A stretch of DNA of 64,000 nt from Galbula dea (GCA_013399015.1 VWZX01009068.1:738816-802815); one strand, 5' to 3'. Positions 24,403-37,900 are shown, numbered from the stretch's first letter. The notes: generated by a model not told the origin, from the letters alone. Numbers and translations: made by a program.

Positions 24403-25544
24403 TGCTTTTATAAATTGCCATTCTCCTTTTAGAAATGCAGTATTAAAATATTTAAAGCAATGAGTTGTTAGAAGAATGGAAGGTGCACCTAGTTAATTAG
24501 CTTCCCAGAAGGAGAGAAATCTGCCTGAGATAGAGACAGTTTTGATTTTTGCTATATCTAGAGAATTCAGTGGAAGCTTATTGGAGATTGTACTGATAAT
24601 TACCTACACACAGTTGTCTTTTAAATCTATCTGAACACTTTTCCCTTCAACAAAGTTCTCAAAAATACTCAGCCATAGCTAAATAGAGGCTGCCTCATAT
24701 CACTGTTTGTAGCTAATAAGGATTGTTTGTTTTCTTCTGTTGCTTCTGTGTAGTAGCCAATTCTCTCTTAGGTTACATGGACTCTGCAGCCACTTAAAAA
24801 ACCTGTTTTGAGTGAAAGAAACGGTGTTGGTAAGATGAGACTGTAAGCCAAGATAAAATTACTCTCTGCATCTTTATGAAGTTTCTTAGCTATGTTTTTA
24901 AATCAAAACTGGTTTGCATACAGCTCAGGCTTGGCTGATGTCTATACCAAAGCTAGATGAGGAGTCTGCTTTGAAGGCATTGTTGTGACTCTATTCCAGG
25001 CAATGACATTTGGGCTGTGTCTTCAGGTATAAGGAATTATCATGTATCTTGATAGTATTAATAACTTGGAACTTCAATTAATTCCTTCAGCCAGAATGCA
25101 AATGTTAATGCAGTTTGGAAACCCTAAGGCTTAATCAGTGGAGGCTGATACAAATGGACATGGTTGTTACTTTCTTCCCCGGGCTTTACCTAAACCAAGT
25201 TGTTTTTCTGAACTAATTTTGGGCCTTCTGTAAAACCAGTGAGAATTTGGGAAGCTGCAGCAGACAGGCAGATTTATGATTCAGTCTTAGGTACTGAAAT
25301 AAAAAGAAATATGGAATAAAGGTACATTCAAACAGGGGATATCTTTGTCCTTCTTTGCCAAGTTCCAGGACACACTGCAGTCGTGAACATATACATATTA
25401 ACAGTTTGGGTATGTTAAATGTTAAACTCTAGGTTTGACTTTAAAATTCATGATGACAGAATATCCTTTTCTCTAGATCAGCATAAACAACTATGTGAAA
25501 ACTGATGTTTCCTAAGTCTGGACAAAAACATAGGAATTGCTTTT
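24403..25544. other. Non-coding DNA, no recognised element
   Basis: No repeat or exon is recognised. The segment lies between two very old LINE relics. Confidence 0.5.
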
Positions 25545-25800
25545 GGCCCAGACCAAAAGTCATCTAAACCAGAGTCCTCCTTTCGCAGTAGTGGCTAAAA
25601 ACACATGCCTAGAGAAGAGTGATTGAACAGGGTCAGTTTATGCTAAGCTTCCTGTGAATATCCTTTCAGCCACAGGTATTGACATAGAAACCATCACTGA
25701 CTTTGCATTCAGCAATTGTCAATGAATTTCTCTTCCATGAGCTGGTCCAGACTTCCCTTGAGCTCATAAAAACATGTATGATCCACAGTATCCCTAGTTC
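25545..25800 (-). mobile_element. Probable ancient CR1 (CR1-L3/Y-like) fragment
   Basis: Several blocks appear in the order typical of an old amniote CR1 3' region: CATCTAAACCAGAGTCCTCC, AGTAGTGGCTAAAAACACATG, CCTAGAGAAGAGTG, CTGTGAATATCCTTTCAGCC, and finally GGTCCAGACTTCCCTTGAGC with CATAAAAACATGTATGATCC. Divergence is much higher than in the avian CR1 copies elsewhere in the window. Orientation is inferred from how such elements usually read. Confidence 0.55.
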
Positions 25801-26058
25801 ATTAAAAAAAATGGAATACATTCTTTAGATACTTGGAGCTAATTTCTCCTTCAAAGTGGGTTTTGTTGCAAGTGTGGGGAAAGCTGAGGTTTTACAAAGA
25901 ATTATTCATCTTGGAAAAAAGTCCTCTGAAAATATGAAAAGCTAAGTAATATATTAGGTTAACATTTTAATGTTTCTTATCTTCTACAGGTATGGCTATT
26001 TCTGCTTTTTCTGCTAAAAAATATAAAGAATCAACAACTGTAATTGTTCTTTAGGTAC

Positions 26059-26162
26059 TGTATTGGGTTTGCATGACAAATTTGTGGTAGTGGAGGGGCT
26101 AAAGGGGGACTTCTCTATAAAGCTGCTAGTAGAGCCAATGCCAGCTGGCTCCAAGACAGCAA
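26059..26162 (+). mobile_element. Truncated avian ERV LTR (5' ~100 bp)
   Basis: It starts TGTATTGGGTTTGCATGAC and continues with GTGGTAGTGGAGGGGCTA and AGAGCCAATGCCAGCTGGC, which I recognise as the 5' part of a widespread avian LTR. The same family, with a different portion preserved, occurs at 52094-52690. The match fades after GCTCCAAGACAGCA. No retroviral genes are recognised downstream. Confidence 0.8.
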
Positions 26163-27149
26163 TGGCTTGTTGATATACCTATTATTTACATTAAATATCT
26201 GTTGAGGATTCAATAAAGACATTTCTATTTCATCAAGAATGTTCTTTCCCTAGTAAAAATAGCCTCCACCAATTTCTTCACTGCTGCATGAGCTACATGT
26301 GATTCAGCAGATTTGGAGCCTGGTTACATCATTTAGCATCTGTGTCTCTATCTAGCTGGCAAGGTCAATTTGTTTCTGCAAATAGATTTCCCTCAACTAC
26401 AAGGGGCAATCAGTTCATGAATTCCCAGAGGTTCTATTCTTCTTGCTTTCCTTTTCTCTCTGACACAATTCCAATTGGGGATGCTATTAAGCATTATAAA
26501 GTTAACCTTCTGGTGTATACTGGTAGCAGCACTCAATTGTTATCCATCTTCTAGGCCCTTTGGTGCTAAAGTCTTTGTTATAGTCAGATTGCCTACATGA
26601 TATTAAGCCCTTGGATGAGTTGCAACCTTTATTACCTTTGAGCACTGATGAATGGAAGGCTGAATGTTGTTTAAAACTTCTTAAGAATATTCATGTGTAG
26701 CTATTACAGTTGTGAGTTGGTTATCTTCATTGCAGGTCAGTCTTGCATTCCCTCTTCTTTTGAATGTTTTTGGAGAATTTAAAAATTAGCAGCCTCTCTT
26801 CTTTGTACTGATGCTTGCTTCTCTCTACCCTATGTTCAGCCTGAAGCAGACATCACTCCTGTACTCATTAGTACTGTGATATCCCAGAACTGTCTGGTTT
26901 TTGTCTTCTCCAGTTGTTATATCTCTAGATTGACTGCTTCAACTTGTGTTTTATGAAACACCAACGTGTTCAGACAGTATCTTCCTAAGAACTGTGGTGC
27001 TTTGGATGGTTATTCCACAGATCCACTGTTGCTGCTCTAAACAGGAGCTTGTCACTAGTCTATGTTAGCAGCAAACCATCAGAAATTGCTCCCTCTGTCT
27101 CAGAAATTGCTGCCAGAAATCACTGTCCTCTTGTCCCAGCCCAATCAAA
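26163..27149. other. Non-coding DNA downstream of an LTR stub
   Basis: This could be decayed retroviral interior, given the plus-oriented LTR stub to its left, but no gag, pol or env domain could be recognised. A 70-codon frame at 26342-26554 was considered and not accepted. Confidence 0.4.
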
Positions 27150-27380
27150 ACAACCAGCACACAGCCCAGCCCAAACACAGGTTGGGAGCCCAGCACAGCA
27201 CAGTCCGAGAACTAGTTGGGAGCCCAGCCTAGCCCAAGAACTGGCTGGGACCCTGGCCCCGCCCAAACACTAAGACTGCTTGGGCTGGTGCTGTGTGCTG
27301 GTGCTTGGGCTGAGTTGTGTGCTGAGGCTTGGGACTGCCTGAGCTCCCAATCAGTGCTTGGGCTGGGCTCAAGCACCCTG
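27150..27380. repeat. C-rich/G-rich minisatellite with inverted arms
   Basis: The left half repeats TTGGGAGCCCAGC-type units, with starts at about 27182, 27216 and 27243. The right half repeats TGGGCTGGTGCTGTGTG-type units. The arm at about 27155-27179 (CAGCACACAGCCCAGCC followed by CAAACAC) is nearly the inverse complement of about 27300-27324 (GTGCTTGGGCTGAGTTGTG followed by TGCTG), with about three mismatches in 24. The block could fold into a long hairpin. It is GC-richer than its surroundings and abuts a CR1. Confidence 0.75.
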
Positions 27381-27419
27381 AGTCTCTACTTCTACAGATG
27401 AAATAACCCTGGATCGTCC

Positions 27420-27625
27420 AGCTGCTCTTCATAACACTTGTGTTCCAGAGCCTTCACCAACTTCCTTGACCTTCTTCATAAAAGCTCCAGCACCTCAATG
27501 TCCTCCTTGTAGTGAGAGGCCCAAAACTGAACCCAGTATCTGAGGTGCAGCCTCAGCAGTGCTGAGTACAGGGGGATGATCAGCTCCCTAGTCCTGTTGG
27601 TGACACTAGTGCTGATCCACTGGTA
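27420..27625 (-). mobile_element. CR1 LINE internal fragment (ORF2 region)
   Basis: The minus-strand CR1 ORF2 landmarks include CCAGAGCCTTCACCAAC, GCTCCAGCACCTCAATGTCC, GAGGCCCAAAACTGAACCC and GAGTACAGGGGGATGATCA. The 3' UTR and tail are missing on the left and the 5' part on the right, so both ends are truncated. Its left edge adjoins the inverted minisatellite. Confidence 0.88.
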
Positions 27626-30600
27626 ACTATAAGAGGAAATTCGAAAGTCTGATTCAGTTGATTGGTTCAGTGTTTGTTCATTTTTCCCTCAGGTAGAATG
27701 TATAGTGAATCAAAACCTTTTTAGTAAAAACCTGTACTCATTTAATATTGCAGCTTTAAAAAAGCAGCATTATGCCCAAATTATAAATGGATTATTTCTC
27801 TGGAAAACTAACAGTCTGCATAAGTCAATACCATACCAAATTAAAAATAGTATGTTTAGTATTTGGTTTAGCAGGAACATATTATTAAAACAGATGTCTG
27901 GGTTTTAAAAGACATAAGTGAGAAAAAAAAACATGTAACATTAATTGAATTCAGTGCCATTTGTTTTATCCTCTGTTAAAGTTTATTCAAAATGAAAATG
28001 TATAAAATAAGTGATTTCATATATATTTATAGGAATCACTCTTCTTTTTTTTCCCAAGGAAATGGTTGGAGTACCTCTTGAAAAAGCAAATGCAGAAATA
28101 GCATATAAGATGTTAATGAAAAATCAAGAGTAATACAAAATAAATATTTCACATTTAATCTTCTCCCTTGTAACCTGGTTTCCTGACATAACTTCAGTGA
28201 CTTCAATGGAACTACATCAAATTATAACAGCTGGCTCCAGGCAAGTGAACACAAAGTCCTTTCAGAGTGGGGCAATGCAAGTCCTCCCTTTCCAAAACAT
28301 CAAACATGCAATAAAACACGAGGAATAAATCTCCTGACGCTTGAGTCTCATAACTCATGGTGTCAGCTCAGGTCAAGAAATAGCTCAGTGGTATTAATGC
28401 AACAGTAATAAATCTTTTGAGTACCAAGAGGAGTATTCAGTAAGAAGAAAAAACCTCATGGAGCTGTGCAAAAAAACCAAACCAAACCAAACCACAAAAA
28501 TAAAACAACAACAGCAATAAAAAACAACAAGAAGCAAACCTCACGGAGCTGTATAAAGCCAGCTCAAGTCTGTCAGGGTCAGCATTAGATGGGATTAACA
28601 AATCCCTTCCATTCCTAAGAGAATGGTACAGAGACATTCAAGTTAGGTCTGGAACCAGTAAGGCCACGTCTACAGCTCAGCTAATAAGCTTCTAATATTT
28701 CTTTCTCAAGTCCCAAATGTTCTAAGTGAACAAGACCAAAAATCTCTTTGAGATGTGTCACAACAGTCCAGCATTTCCAAAACTTGAAAATAAGAAAGCC
28801 AGAAGGACATAAAATAGAAATGAAATATAGAAATGAAACAAATAATGAACATAATCCTTTGGTAAGGGATTATAAAGGATTATATATATCACCTAAGTCT
28901 CTCAAGGTGTCCATAAGATCCCATATGGGGGGATGAAAACCTGAGACAAAATTAACTTCCAGTCACAATAAAATATTGGCCAAAAAGATTGCATTTTCCT
29001 GGTGTTGATGCCATGTTTCTGATTATTGTGTTTCCACAGATCTGTAATCCCCCTGAAATTACCTCTTATCCATCCATGTATCCTGCTTCAGAGTTCATTT
29101 GCGCTTCTTTCCATTGCCGGTCCTGCCAGTTTGCTTTCATTCCAGACTCCCATTGTTCTGCTCCAACTATTTATGTTCTAGTCCTTGGTTACACATCAGT
29201 CCATGACTTATTTCTAAGGTTAGGCACAATCCCAGACACATTATTCAATCTACTCTTTTCTTTTTTCACCATCTTATCTCTCCATCAGAATTCACCCTTC
29301 CATTTAGTTTTTCATCAGCCCATATAGGTCAAGAATAGCTGATCTTTATTCACAGTTCACAACCCAAAAATATGAAATAACACTTTTTTACCTACTTCTT
29401 AAGATGTTAAGTTTAGGGGTTTTTTTATATAGTTAACAGCCATTTTGTCTCCAGAAATCTTTCTTAACAAGACACCATTTGTATGTTCATAAATTACTCT
29501 AGATAGTAATGAAACTAGGTGGAAAATATTCCTGCCAGTCAGCTGTACCTTCAGCAGTTGTGTTTTCAGCTGACCAAAAATGTGTAGAGATATGTCTTGT
29601 GGAAGCCTTTTGAGTACTTACTCCATTGGGTTTGTACCTCACCAAAAGATGCTAGTTTATTATGTGATACTGAAAAATTTGGGGGGAAAGATTTTATTTC
29701 ATCCATTTTCTTTTCTCTCTATCAAGTAATGACAAGATGGAATAAACTGTATTCTGGTAATGGTGATGGAGCTATGTAGTGGGTCAAAATAATGTATCTT
29801 GCATATTTTCTAGGAAATACACTTCCAGAACCAACCTTGAAAGGTTAGTGCACACATCCAGCATCTGATCTTTGGCAAACTGTGGAGAACAAAGCATGAC
29901 AGACTGAGATTAATAAGCTTTGGAACAACCCTTAGCAAAACAAAACTAGGAATGATTTTAATACTGCATTTTGTAGCAACCTGCATGTAATTAGATTTTG
30001 TTCTGCATGTTTTCCTTTTATTGACCTTTGTGTCTGTTTTTCAAGACTTTGTTTACTCTGTCTGTATTATGCTGGCTGGCTTTAGAAATGGATCTGTTGT
30101 GTGGTAAAGTATCAAATGGGTTTTTTTTCTGAAATCTAGACAAATTATGCCCAATGCTTTCACTTTCAATGAGTTCAATGAAATCAATTTGGTTATATTG
30201 GTAATGTACTTTGCAACACTCAGCAGCCATCTAGGCCTGAATTTTAATGAAGCCAAAACACTAAGTACAGGCTGCTGCATGAGTAGTAATAATACCTTGC
30301 ACTTATATAATAATAATAATTCTATTTACTAGGCTGGATACAAATCAAACACCCATAATGGAATACAAAAAAAACAAAAGAAATATTAGAAGTCAAGATA
30401 TTTTTTCAATCATTATTACACCTGAAAATACAGTAAGCTGTAATGTTCTGTTTTTCTTTTCTCCCTCTCCAGGCCCTCTGAAGTAGGGAGCTACAATAAG
30501 TTCAACTACTCAGTGCTCATGGGAGTAGTTGCACAGGATGCATGATGGCATGTAACAAAGACAACCTCTAGGTACTCTCTGTACTGTTTTGTGCACTGCA

Positions 30601-31857
30601 CAGCATATGGAAGAAAGTAAATCTGGAATTATCAGCCAGCAAGCAGGGGAAACAGCTAAGTCTGGCACCTCTACCACCTGTGCTGATACAAAAGCAGAGC
30701 TAATTCCAGTAGGGCAGGCTGGTCTCTCACAAATCTGACTGCATTACATCCTATTGTCTGGAGTGCTGAGCCCAGAATCCTCCAGTTCTCCAGAGTTCAC
30801 CCAGCACTAGCAGGTCTAATACCAGATTCTTCAGGTGCTAATTTTGAACACTTGCAGGAAGAATGTTCAAAAAAATACCCCTCCACCTTCACAAGCTGTT
30901 GGACTTCTGGAAAAGATGGAGAACATCTTGTTTTGTGCTAAGATAGTGTTTTACTGCTGAACAGTAGAAGTATTGGCAGTAAATATCTCTGAGAGGATAT
31001 TTCTATGAACTTTTTCCATGACATGAAAGTCTAAGTTTTACAGATCTTAACTGATTTCTCTGGAAAGAAACCCACCACCATTTCATTTTTAATGTATTAT
31101 TTCCCCTCTGCCATTGTCCTTAGAGCTCTGATTCTGTTCCTGTTCTTTCACAGTCATCTATACTGTGCAGAAGGGAGCTTCTGTGAATTCTTACAGTTTC
31201 ATCTGAATGAAGCCATAATAATATGTTTCTTCTGAGAATAACCTCAGCTAACACTGTGGGAAAGCATCAAAACCACAAATTGGAGATGAGTGCTCACTGG
31301 CTCTTTGCAGAGCTCTCTCATCAAATATGCTTTCTTCTTTATTAGTGCTGCAAATGCTCTAAATGTGGAAAAAAATCATTTTTTACATTGCCTCAGAAAA
31401 GCTTGGCTGAATATGTATTATGAAATATGCAAATATTTTTCCAGTCAAAATAGGACCAAAAGGCACCTTTTAAATTTTTTATTCTCATTTTGTGAGTGCC
31501 AAATTCAAGACCCTTGGGGGCTGAATTCAGAGAACCTGAGCACTCACAGATTCATTGGCAGCTGTAGCTGTGTGAAGCCCAGGAAATAGACATTCAAGAA
31601 TTTTCCTTGTTACATGCTTAAAGACAGGAGACACTACAAATACACGACAAATCATGCAAATTGTATCCAGAGTGTGGGACTAATAAAGCCTAGTTCCATA
31701 CTGCTTTGTGTCTGTGCTGCCCAGCAAGCTTCAAATTCCAGCTAAAGCTTCCCTTTACTGGGCATAATGTCACACAAGAAAGTACATCCTCTATTGTCTA
31801 ATAAGGATTGAGCTGAACTTCACCCTTACTGAAGGAATCAATACAGTTGTTCCACTC
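27626..31857. other. Non-coding DNA with A-rich simple sequence
   Basis: A (CCAAA)n-like run and CAACAACA tract lie at about 28470-28530. A weak L2/MIR-like phrase (CCTTGCACTTATATAATAAT) lies near 30292-30312. The 112-codon frame at 28989-29327 has no recognisable motif and is treated as chance. Confidence 0.5.
28454..28552. repeat. Imperfect direct repeat flanking an A-rich tract
   Basis: CCTCATGGAGCTGT at 28454-28467 recurs as CCTCACGGAGCTGT at 28539-28552, 85 bp later, with one mismatch. Both are preceded by an AAGAAG-like stretch. The intervening DNA is AC-rich simple sequence. Confidence 0.7.
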
Positions 31858-31966
31858 AAAAAAGAAAAAGAAAAAGAAAAAGAAAAAGAAAAAGAAAAAG
31901 AAAAAGAAAAAGGAAAAAAGAAAAAGAAAAAGAAAAAGAAAAAGGAAAAAGAAAAAAAGAAAAAAT
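31858..31966. repeat. (GAAAAA)n polypurine hexanucleotide repeat
   Basis: This is about 109 bp of uninterrupted purine on the plus strand, mostly GAAAAA units with a few GGAAAAA variants. It is a microsatellite with potential to form triplex DNA. It sits next to no recognised retrotransposon, so a tail origin is not supported. Confidence 0.95.
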
Positions 31967-34900
31967 TTATAGGATGTCATTTTATTTGTAAACTCTAACC
32001 CTCTCTATTCAATTTGCATGGCATTAGTCAATTGGTTCAAAAGTTACTGAAGAAGTGGCAGACACTCAGAAATGCATTTCTGCAATCCAATGTATTTCCA
32101 TTGCTTACTGCAGGCTTGGAACTGCATCCTCAGCCAGTGTAAATTTACTTATCAATACTGCTTCTGTGAAATTATGCTGATCTTTGCCTGTTGAGATCTG
32201 AGATCTTTGATAATTTCTGCTACAAATACCTGTTTTGTCAGATTTGTTGTACCTTAATCAACCTTTAATTTTCCCTATGTTCTCTAGAGGAGTAGGAAAA
32301 GAGAAAGGAGAAGAGAAAGAAAGAGAAAGGCAAATGAAGTATAGTTTTGCAGCTCTGATTGAGAATTTTGAGAAAGTTTGGTTTGATTTATTGGAGGTTG
32401 AATAACATGAGAGAAAATATCCACCATCCAAGATGGCAAGGTGTTCTCAAAGATCCAAAATACCAGTAATTGAGGACTAAAATTTACTGCAAATGAATTG
32501 TTTAATCTAAGGATCATGGAACAAAAGGGGGAAAAATATTAGGTTCAGGAGATACCAGAGTGAATAACATCTGTAATGTCTAATGAACAGGCTGAGATCA
32601 AGGAAGTGACTCTTGGACACTGCTTAAGAAATTATTATTATTATTTAATAAAGTTTCAAATTTCAGTTGTTGGGTGGCATTTTGAATAGGAAAGCAGGTT
32701 AATTAAACTTTTAGAGAGTCACATTTAATACTATTAACCATGTAGTAGGCAATATAAAAAGGCAGTGCTTATTAGAAAGAGAAAATGTTGACAAAACTAA
32801 AGGTTTAGGAGGTGATGGAGCAAGCTTAGAAGAAGAATATGCCACTATGTAAAGCCAAGCATTAAACTTCAGTATGGATGATTGATATGACTTTTAAGTT
32901 AAATGAAAGCAAAACAGAGCTTTAAAAATGATAGGAAGGAAAATATCTGCTCCATTGTTAGAATTTTATGTGCAGAAACAGAGGGACTGTAAAGAGGGCA
33001 TTGAAAGTACAGAGGGGAATAATGAAGCAGTACTGCTGAAGAATATTAAGATAAACGTAAGAGGATCTTTAAGTATGTTAGAAGACAAAAATAAGAAAGA
33101 AAATAGTAAGAAATTGAAGGAGAAAACAAAACATGGCAATGTGAGTAGCTGAAAATGTGTAGGCAAGTGAGCCACATCCTTACTGGGAGATTATCTTCAA
33201 TGTAGATGCACAAACATTGGATTTCCACCTGCTTTTGGAAACAAACTGAAATAATTAGAGCAATGGAATAAAAAAGGGCCATAACTTCATAAGGATCCTG
33301 TCTAAAAGATTGCATTCAAGGGGGGAGAGTGAGATCAGAGCACTACTGGCAGGGTTTTTTCAAATTAAGCCAGTGGTGGCTCAAAATGGTCATAAACTCT
33401 GGAAATCACTTCTTCTTGGTCTTACAGATGTAGGAAGAGATGCTAAAGGAAGTAAACAGAAATGGGATGGAAAATCCATAAGATTTATAGCTTTTGGGTC
33501 TAGCTAGCAGTGGTTTACTTGCAAAATGCGGATTTCTTATCAATCTCAAGAAAGATGCTTTGCTTGATTCATTCCTTTCAACTTTGTTTTGTATTTCTTG
33601 CATTTCCTTTTGAAGAAGCTGCTGTTGACTACTACTGGATATTCATCCTTTATTAGTTTAATTTAATTTTTCTTCCCTTTTTTTTGAGTCCCAGGAGAAC
33701 TAAAATCAGTTTAACTACTGAGCTACAAAAGCTCTTTTACTGCAGACAGTAGTTGTAAGCTTTTTTGTTCTTTGGTTTTGAGAGGCTAATAAGCAAGACT
33801 CTGGGCATTGCTTCTTCCTTAATGTGCTGATTTATCTGGATGATGGAAGGAGGGGGAGGAGGCATGGCATTTGCAATTTATAATTATGCATACCTGGGTC
33901 CTTTTGTTCTCCTAATGGTGAGTGATAAAACCAAAGCACGTTCTTTCCTCTTGGTGCCTATTTTGTACATAATGCATCTGTGTTATGTGATAATCAGCAC
34001 ATCTCTCACTTCATTATAATATATATAGCCAGGAGTTGCAGAAGTTCACATGCTCTCTTATATTCAATTTATTGTCTTGTGGAATCCTCAAGTGTTGCAC
34101 AGTTTGGCCACTAACACTCTGTGGAGCATATATTGCCCTGAGATGGAGATGTGCTGACTATTCAGGAAAGAAAAACTGTATTTAAAAGAAGCAAATATCT
34201 TCACATATGACTGCAATGAAATAACTTTTCAGTGTTTGATTAGGAGACTCTAAAGCCAAACACTTTTAGTAGAAACAGCAGGGGCAGCTAATAACCTTAA
34301 TTCTGTAGTATCCTGGCAAAGGGTAGCAATATACTTGAGGGAATATACTAAGGGAAATAGAGTAGAAGGTTGCTGAGTAAGCAAACATGCTAATGGAGAT
34401 ACATAAACTACATTAAATTATGAGGTTGTGGAGTGTAAGTCTGGATGATTTTTTAATATACAAACTGTATTAATTGCATGATTTAAGAAAAAATAATGTA
34501 TTCAACAATTCTCTCTCTTTTCCCCCTCCTACACCCTTCCGTTAGCTTAAGTGGGAGGAGGGGACAACTTAGGATCTGGTGGCATGCTGGGATGTGAATC
34601 AAAAAGAGGCTTGAAAATTGGTTTGAACTGTTTTCATAGAAATGAATATCTTTATTTTTACAAAACTTAGAGAAAATAATATGATAAAAGCTTAGGAAAA
34701 GCAAACATTTCAGGGGGCAGAGATCTTTCAGAAAAGGAGATATAGCCCAAGGCAGAGACAATGAAGAAAATAAAATCTAGATTTTACTTTTGCCTCTGCC
34801 ACAGAACTTTTGTGTCACCACTGGCATGTCACTTTGTCTGACTGCTCTTTCAAATAGCTTTTCTCTTAAATGGGCTGAAAGTCCTTCAGGGATGGACAGG

Positions 34901-37900
34901 TTCTTATTATTTTTGCATTTTATATTGGGAATTCTGGGTATTGCCTGTGATTTTGCACCTTCTGAGATATTTGCAAACTGCATGAGACCAACCATTCATT
35001 ATAACACCATTATTGTTATTGTTGTAGCTATTGAAATATTATTACTCATAATAGTATCAGTCATACCAGAATATACTCTGTGATAAATGATGCTGATAAC
35101 ATACTGTAATACCATACACTGCAAGTGGTCCCCCTGAAATGGTGACTCTACCAACTTTGATGACTGTGGCTTATGATGAATATAGTTATCAACATCTGAT
35201 CTACTATATGTCTGTAATAAGAATAAGCTTGTTTAAATCTCAGGTTGATTATATGCCTTTTAAGCCAACATTACTCTTTCAAAGAAGTGTGGACTTTGAG
35301 GAAAAAGGACAACAACAACAAAAAATGCACATACATTAACAGACTTGGTGGCCAAGAATGTTTATCTTTCAAACAAATGCTTTCTATAAACCTGATTATA
35401 TAAATATAAGGTAAAAATTAAGCCTCCTGTACAGGACTTCTTTAGCAAGAATAAACCTGTGCATCATAGTTACAGAGAAATAGAAGAAAAAAGTAAGTAT
35501 CAGAGGTAGGTTGTGAACTCTAGTAAGCTAACAGTTTTTAAGGGAGTCCATATAATTCTGCACTGAGCATGTCATTGCAGGGGAAAATAGGCAGGAGACT
35601 CACCAGGAAACCTCTTTATCCTAACATGAGACCCTGTACAACGTGAGGATCTGGGGAAAGGGACTTCAAAGAGAAGGAAACTTGGTGGTCCATCCAGAAG
35701 CCAGAAAAAAACACATGCAAGTTACTAAAGCTGTAAACATTATGCTTATTACAGCTGATGTCAAACCTTGCCAAAGTCAGAAAGGGGGGAAATCCAGAAG
35801 GTCCTTCATCCACCTCCTCTGCACTGTCCTAACCCGGTAAGCTTGCTGTTGTTAGTCTGAACAAGAGGAGCTCCTTTTCTCCTCCTGCCCCACTTCCTTG
35901 GTACATTTACATTTGAATCCAGCCACTTCAGTCTGAGAAAAAGAGATTTTCTTTTCACTGAACACTAAAGAAAGACTCTGGCTTGGTTAATGGCAACACA
36001 AGTATCCTTACTCCATACTTGCATCCTCTCTCTGATGTAAAGACACAGGGTGCAGAGCACAGCTTCTACACTTAGCCATCCTGCTGACAGCTCTGGCATT
36101 AGGTCTATCCATAAAAACTGGTGTCAAAACCCAGCAGCAACTGATCAGGTTGCCAAGACATTGTCAGCACCATAAACAAAGTCTCTGCCCATTCCTGTTG
36201 GCAAATAAAGCATTTCAGTTTACTGCCAGTTGCAACAGCTGTGCTATAAAGCCCCCTTTGATCAATCCTGTCTATAGTCATTGCAACAGCAGCTGTAGCT
36301 GGGGTCCAATATCACACCCAAACCATTTCAAATCATTTCCTTCTTAGTATGTAATAATGTTTCTTTAAATGCTTGAGATCCTATCTGAAATTAAATGCTG
36401 CATATCCTGTACCAGCTTAGTGGGAGATGGAATATTTTGTCTCTTGAAATCTATGCTTATCAGTCAAAGACATACTTTATCCTTTACTTGTGGTGTCATT
36501 GGATTCATCCCAAAATTATAGCATTGTGGCAAGAAACAGAAATTTATTTCATGGGGGTTTTTTTCATGCAATGATGCAAGAAAGCTCTGACCAACAAAGG
36601 TGTGAAGCTTAGAAAAATAACAATTACAAAAGAAACCTCCAGCTCCATGGAACAGAGAAATATTAAGCTACATTTTGCTAAGACCACATCAAAAGTAGGG
36701 AAAAAAAATAAAGGTGATGTGATGAGATGGATCATTCTGGACACAAGTATTGCAAATGGTGGGGAATTTAATTGCCTTGCAATTAAGGGGTGAAGGCACA
36801 GAGAGGGTAACAGAGGCAGGAAGGCAGCTCTGCTATCAATGGTTCACTCCTAAAACCCAAAGATTTCTGAAATACTGTAATCAAATATCTGCAGGAGAAT
36901 TAATATGTGAAAATAGCAAAATTTATATGGACTATAGCAACGACAGAGTTCCCTCAAAGCCTGATTTGAAAGTCTACCATATTATATGAAATAGATAAGG
37001 TCTCAGTGAATTCCAAAGCATAGCTGTTTTACCATTGCAATTCTATAAGTAAGATTTAGAAATCTATTAAATTATCTTTCTTTTTTCCCCTTCACTTTAT
37101 TGGCAAAAGAGAGAATTCTCCACAGAGAATACCAACAGCAAATACTGCTGAGTGAAATGTGATACATTTGAGGCCATTTCCCTGGTACATAACTAAGGAA
37201 GATATCCAAATAGAATCAGTGAGTCATTAGAGATACAGAACACTCACAAAAAAATACCACTTTTAGTAAAATATTTTTTTTTGCTGATAAAGTGAGGAAG
37301 GAAATCAGAAGCTGGGGGATGAGAGAGTTATGAGTTAGTATAGGAAGAAACAAAACTCTCCTTGCAAGACACAGAAGGGTAGATTTCCCAGCTGCTGGGG
37401 GTTATTGCTGTGGGAAAAATCCCAATGAAAATCTCTTCTATAAAATCTTCCATTATTCCAGCATCCTCCTATAATAGACAATAAGCAAGCTGTCTAATCT
37501 CATGTTCCTTCCTATTGTCTTTGATTATCTAGATATATCTGGTGACACCCAAGTGGCTCTGTGATAACTGGGATTTACTGTACCAGCATCTGAACTTTAT
37601 TATTACATATTATTAACTTGCATCCCTCATGTACATCTTTTAAGACATCAGCACATAAAAACATCATATATAACCAGGAAGAGGCCTTCTGCTCACCTTC
37701 CTTAAAATTTATTTTATATTTTTACTGCTGAAAAATCCACCCTGCACTGTGTAGCAATCTATTGGTGTCTGATTGTCAAGGAGTGAGGAGGGAACGTGGG
37801 TGTTTGTGTGAAACAGAGAGTTTCTCTCACTCTGTTGCCCTACAAGTTGCCTCCTGTCTTCTACTTTTAGTGTCTTGTTGCTGTGTTTATGAAATAATAT

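Noticed and set aside
26342..26554. 70-codon frame with a Y-T-G-S-S motif that loosely recalls a retroviral protease D-T/S-G
   Set aside because: The catalytic aspartate is not present, and no flanking gag or pol similarity is recognised despite the LTR stub upstream. A four-residue resemblance is not evidence.
28989..29327. 112-codon plus-strand frame
   Set aside because: Composition resembles translated non-coding DNA and no family is recognised. It also lacks flanking splice or polyadenylation context.
31798..31980. Polyphenylalanine minus-strand frame
   Set aside because: It is a direct product of the GAAAAA microsatellite.
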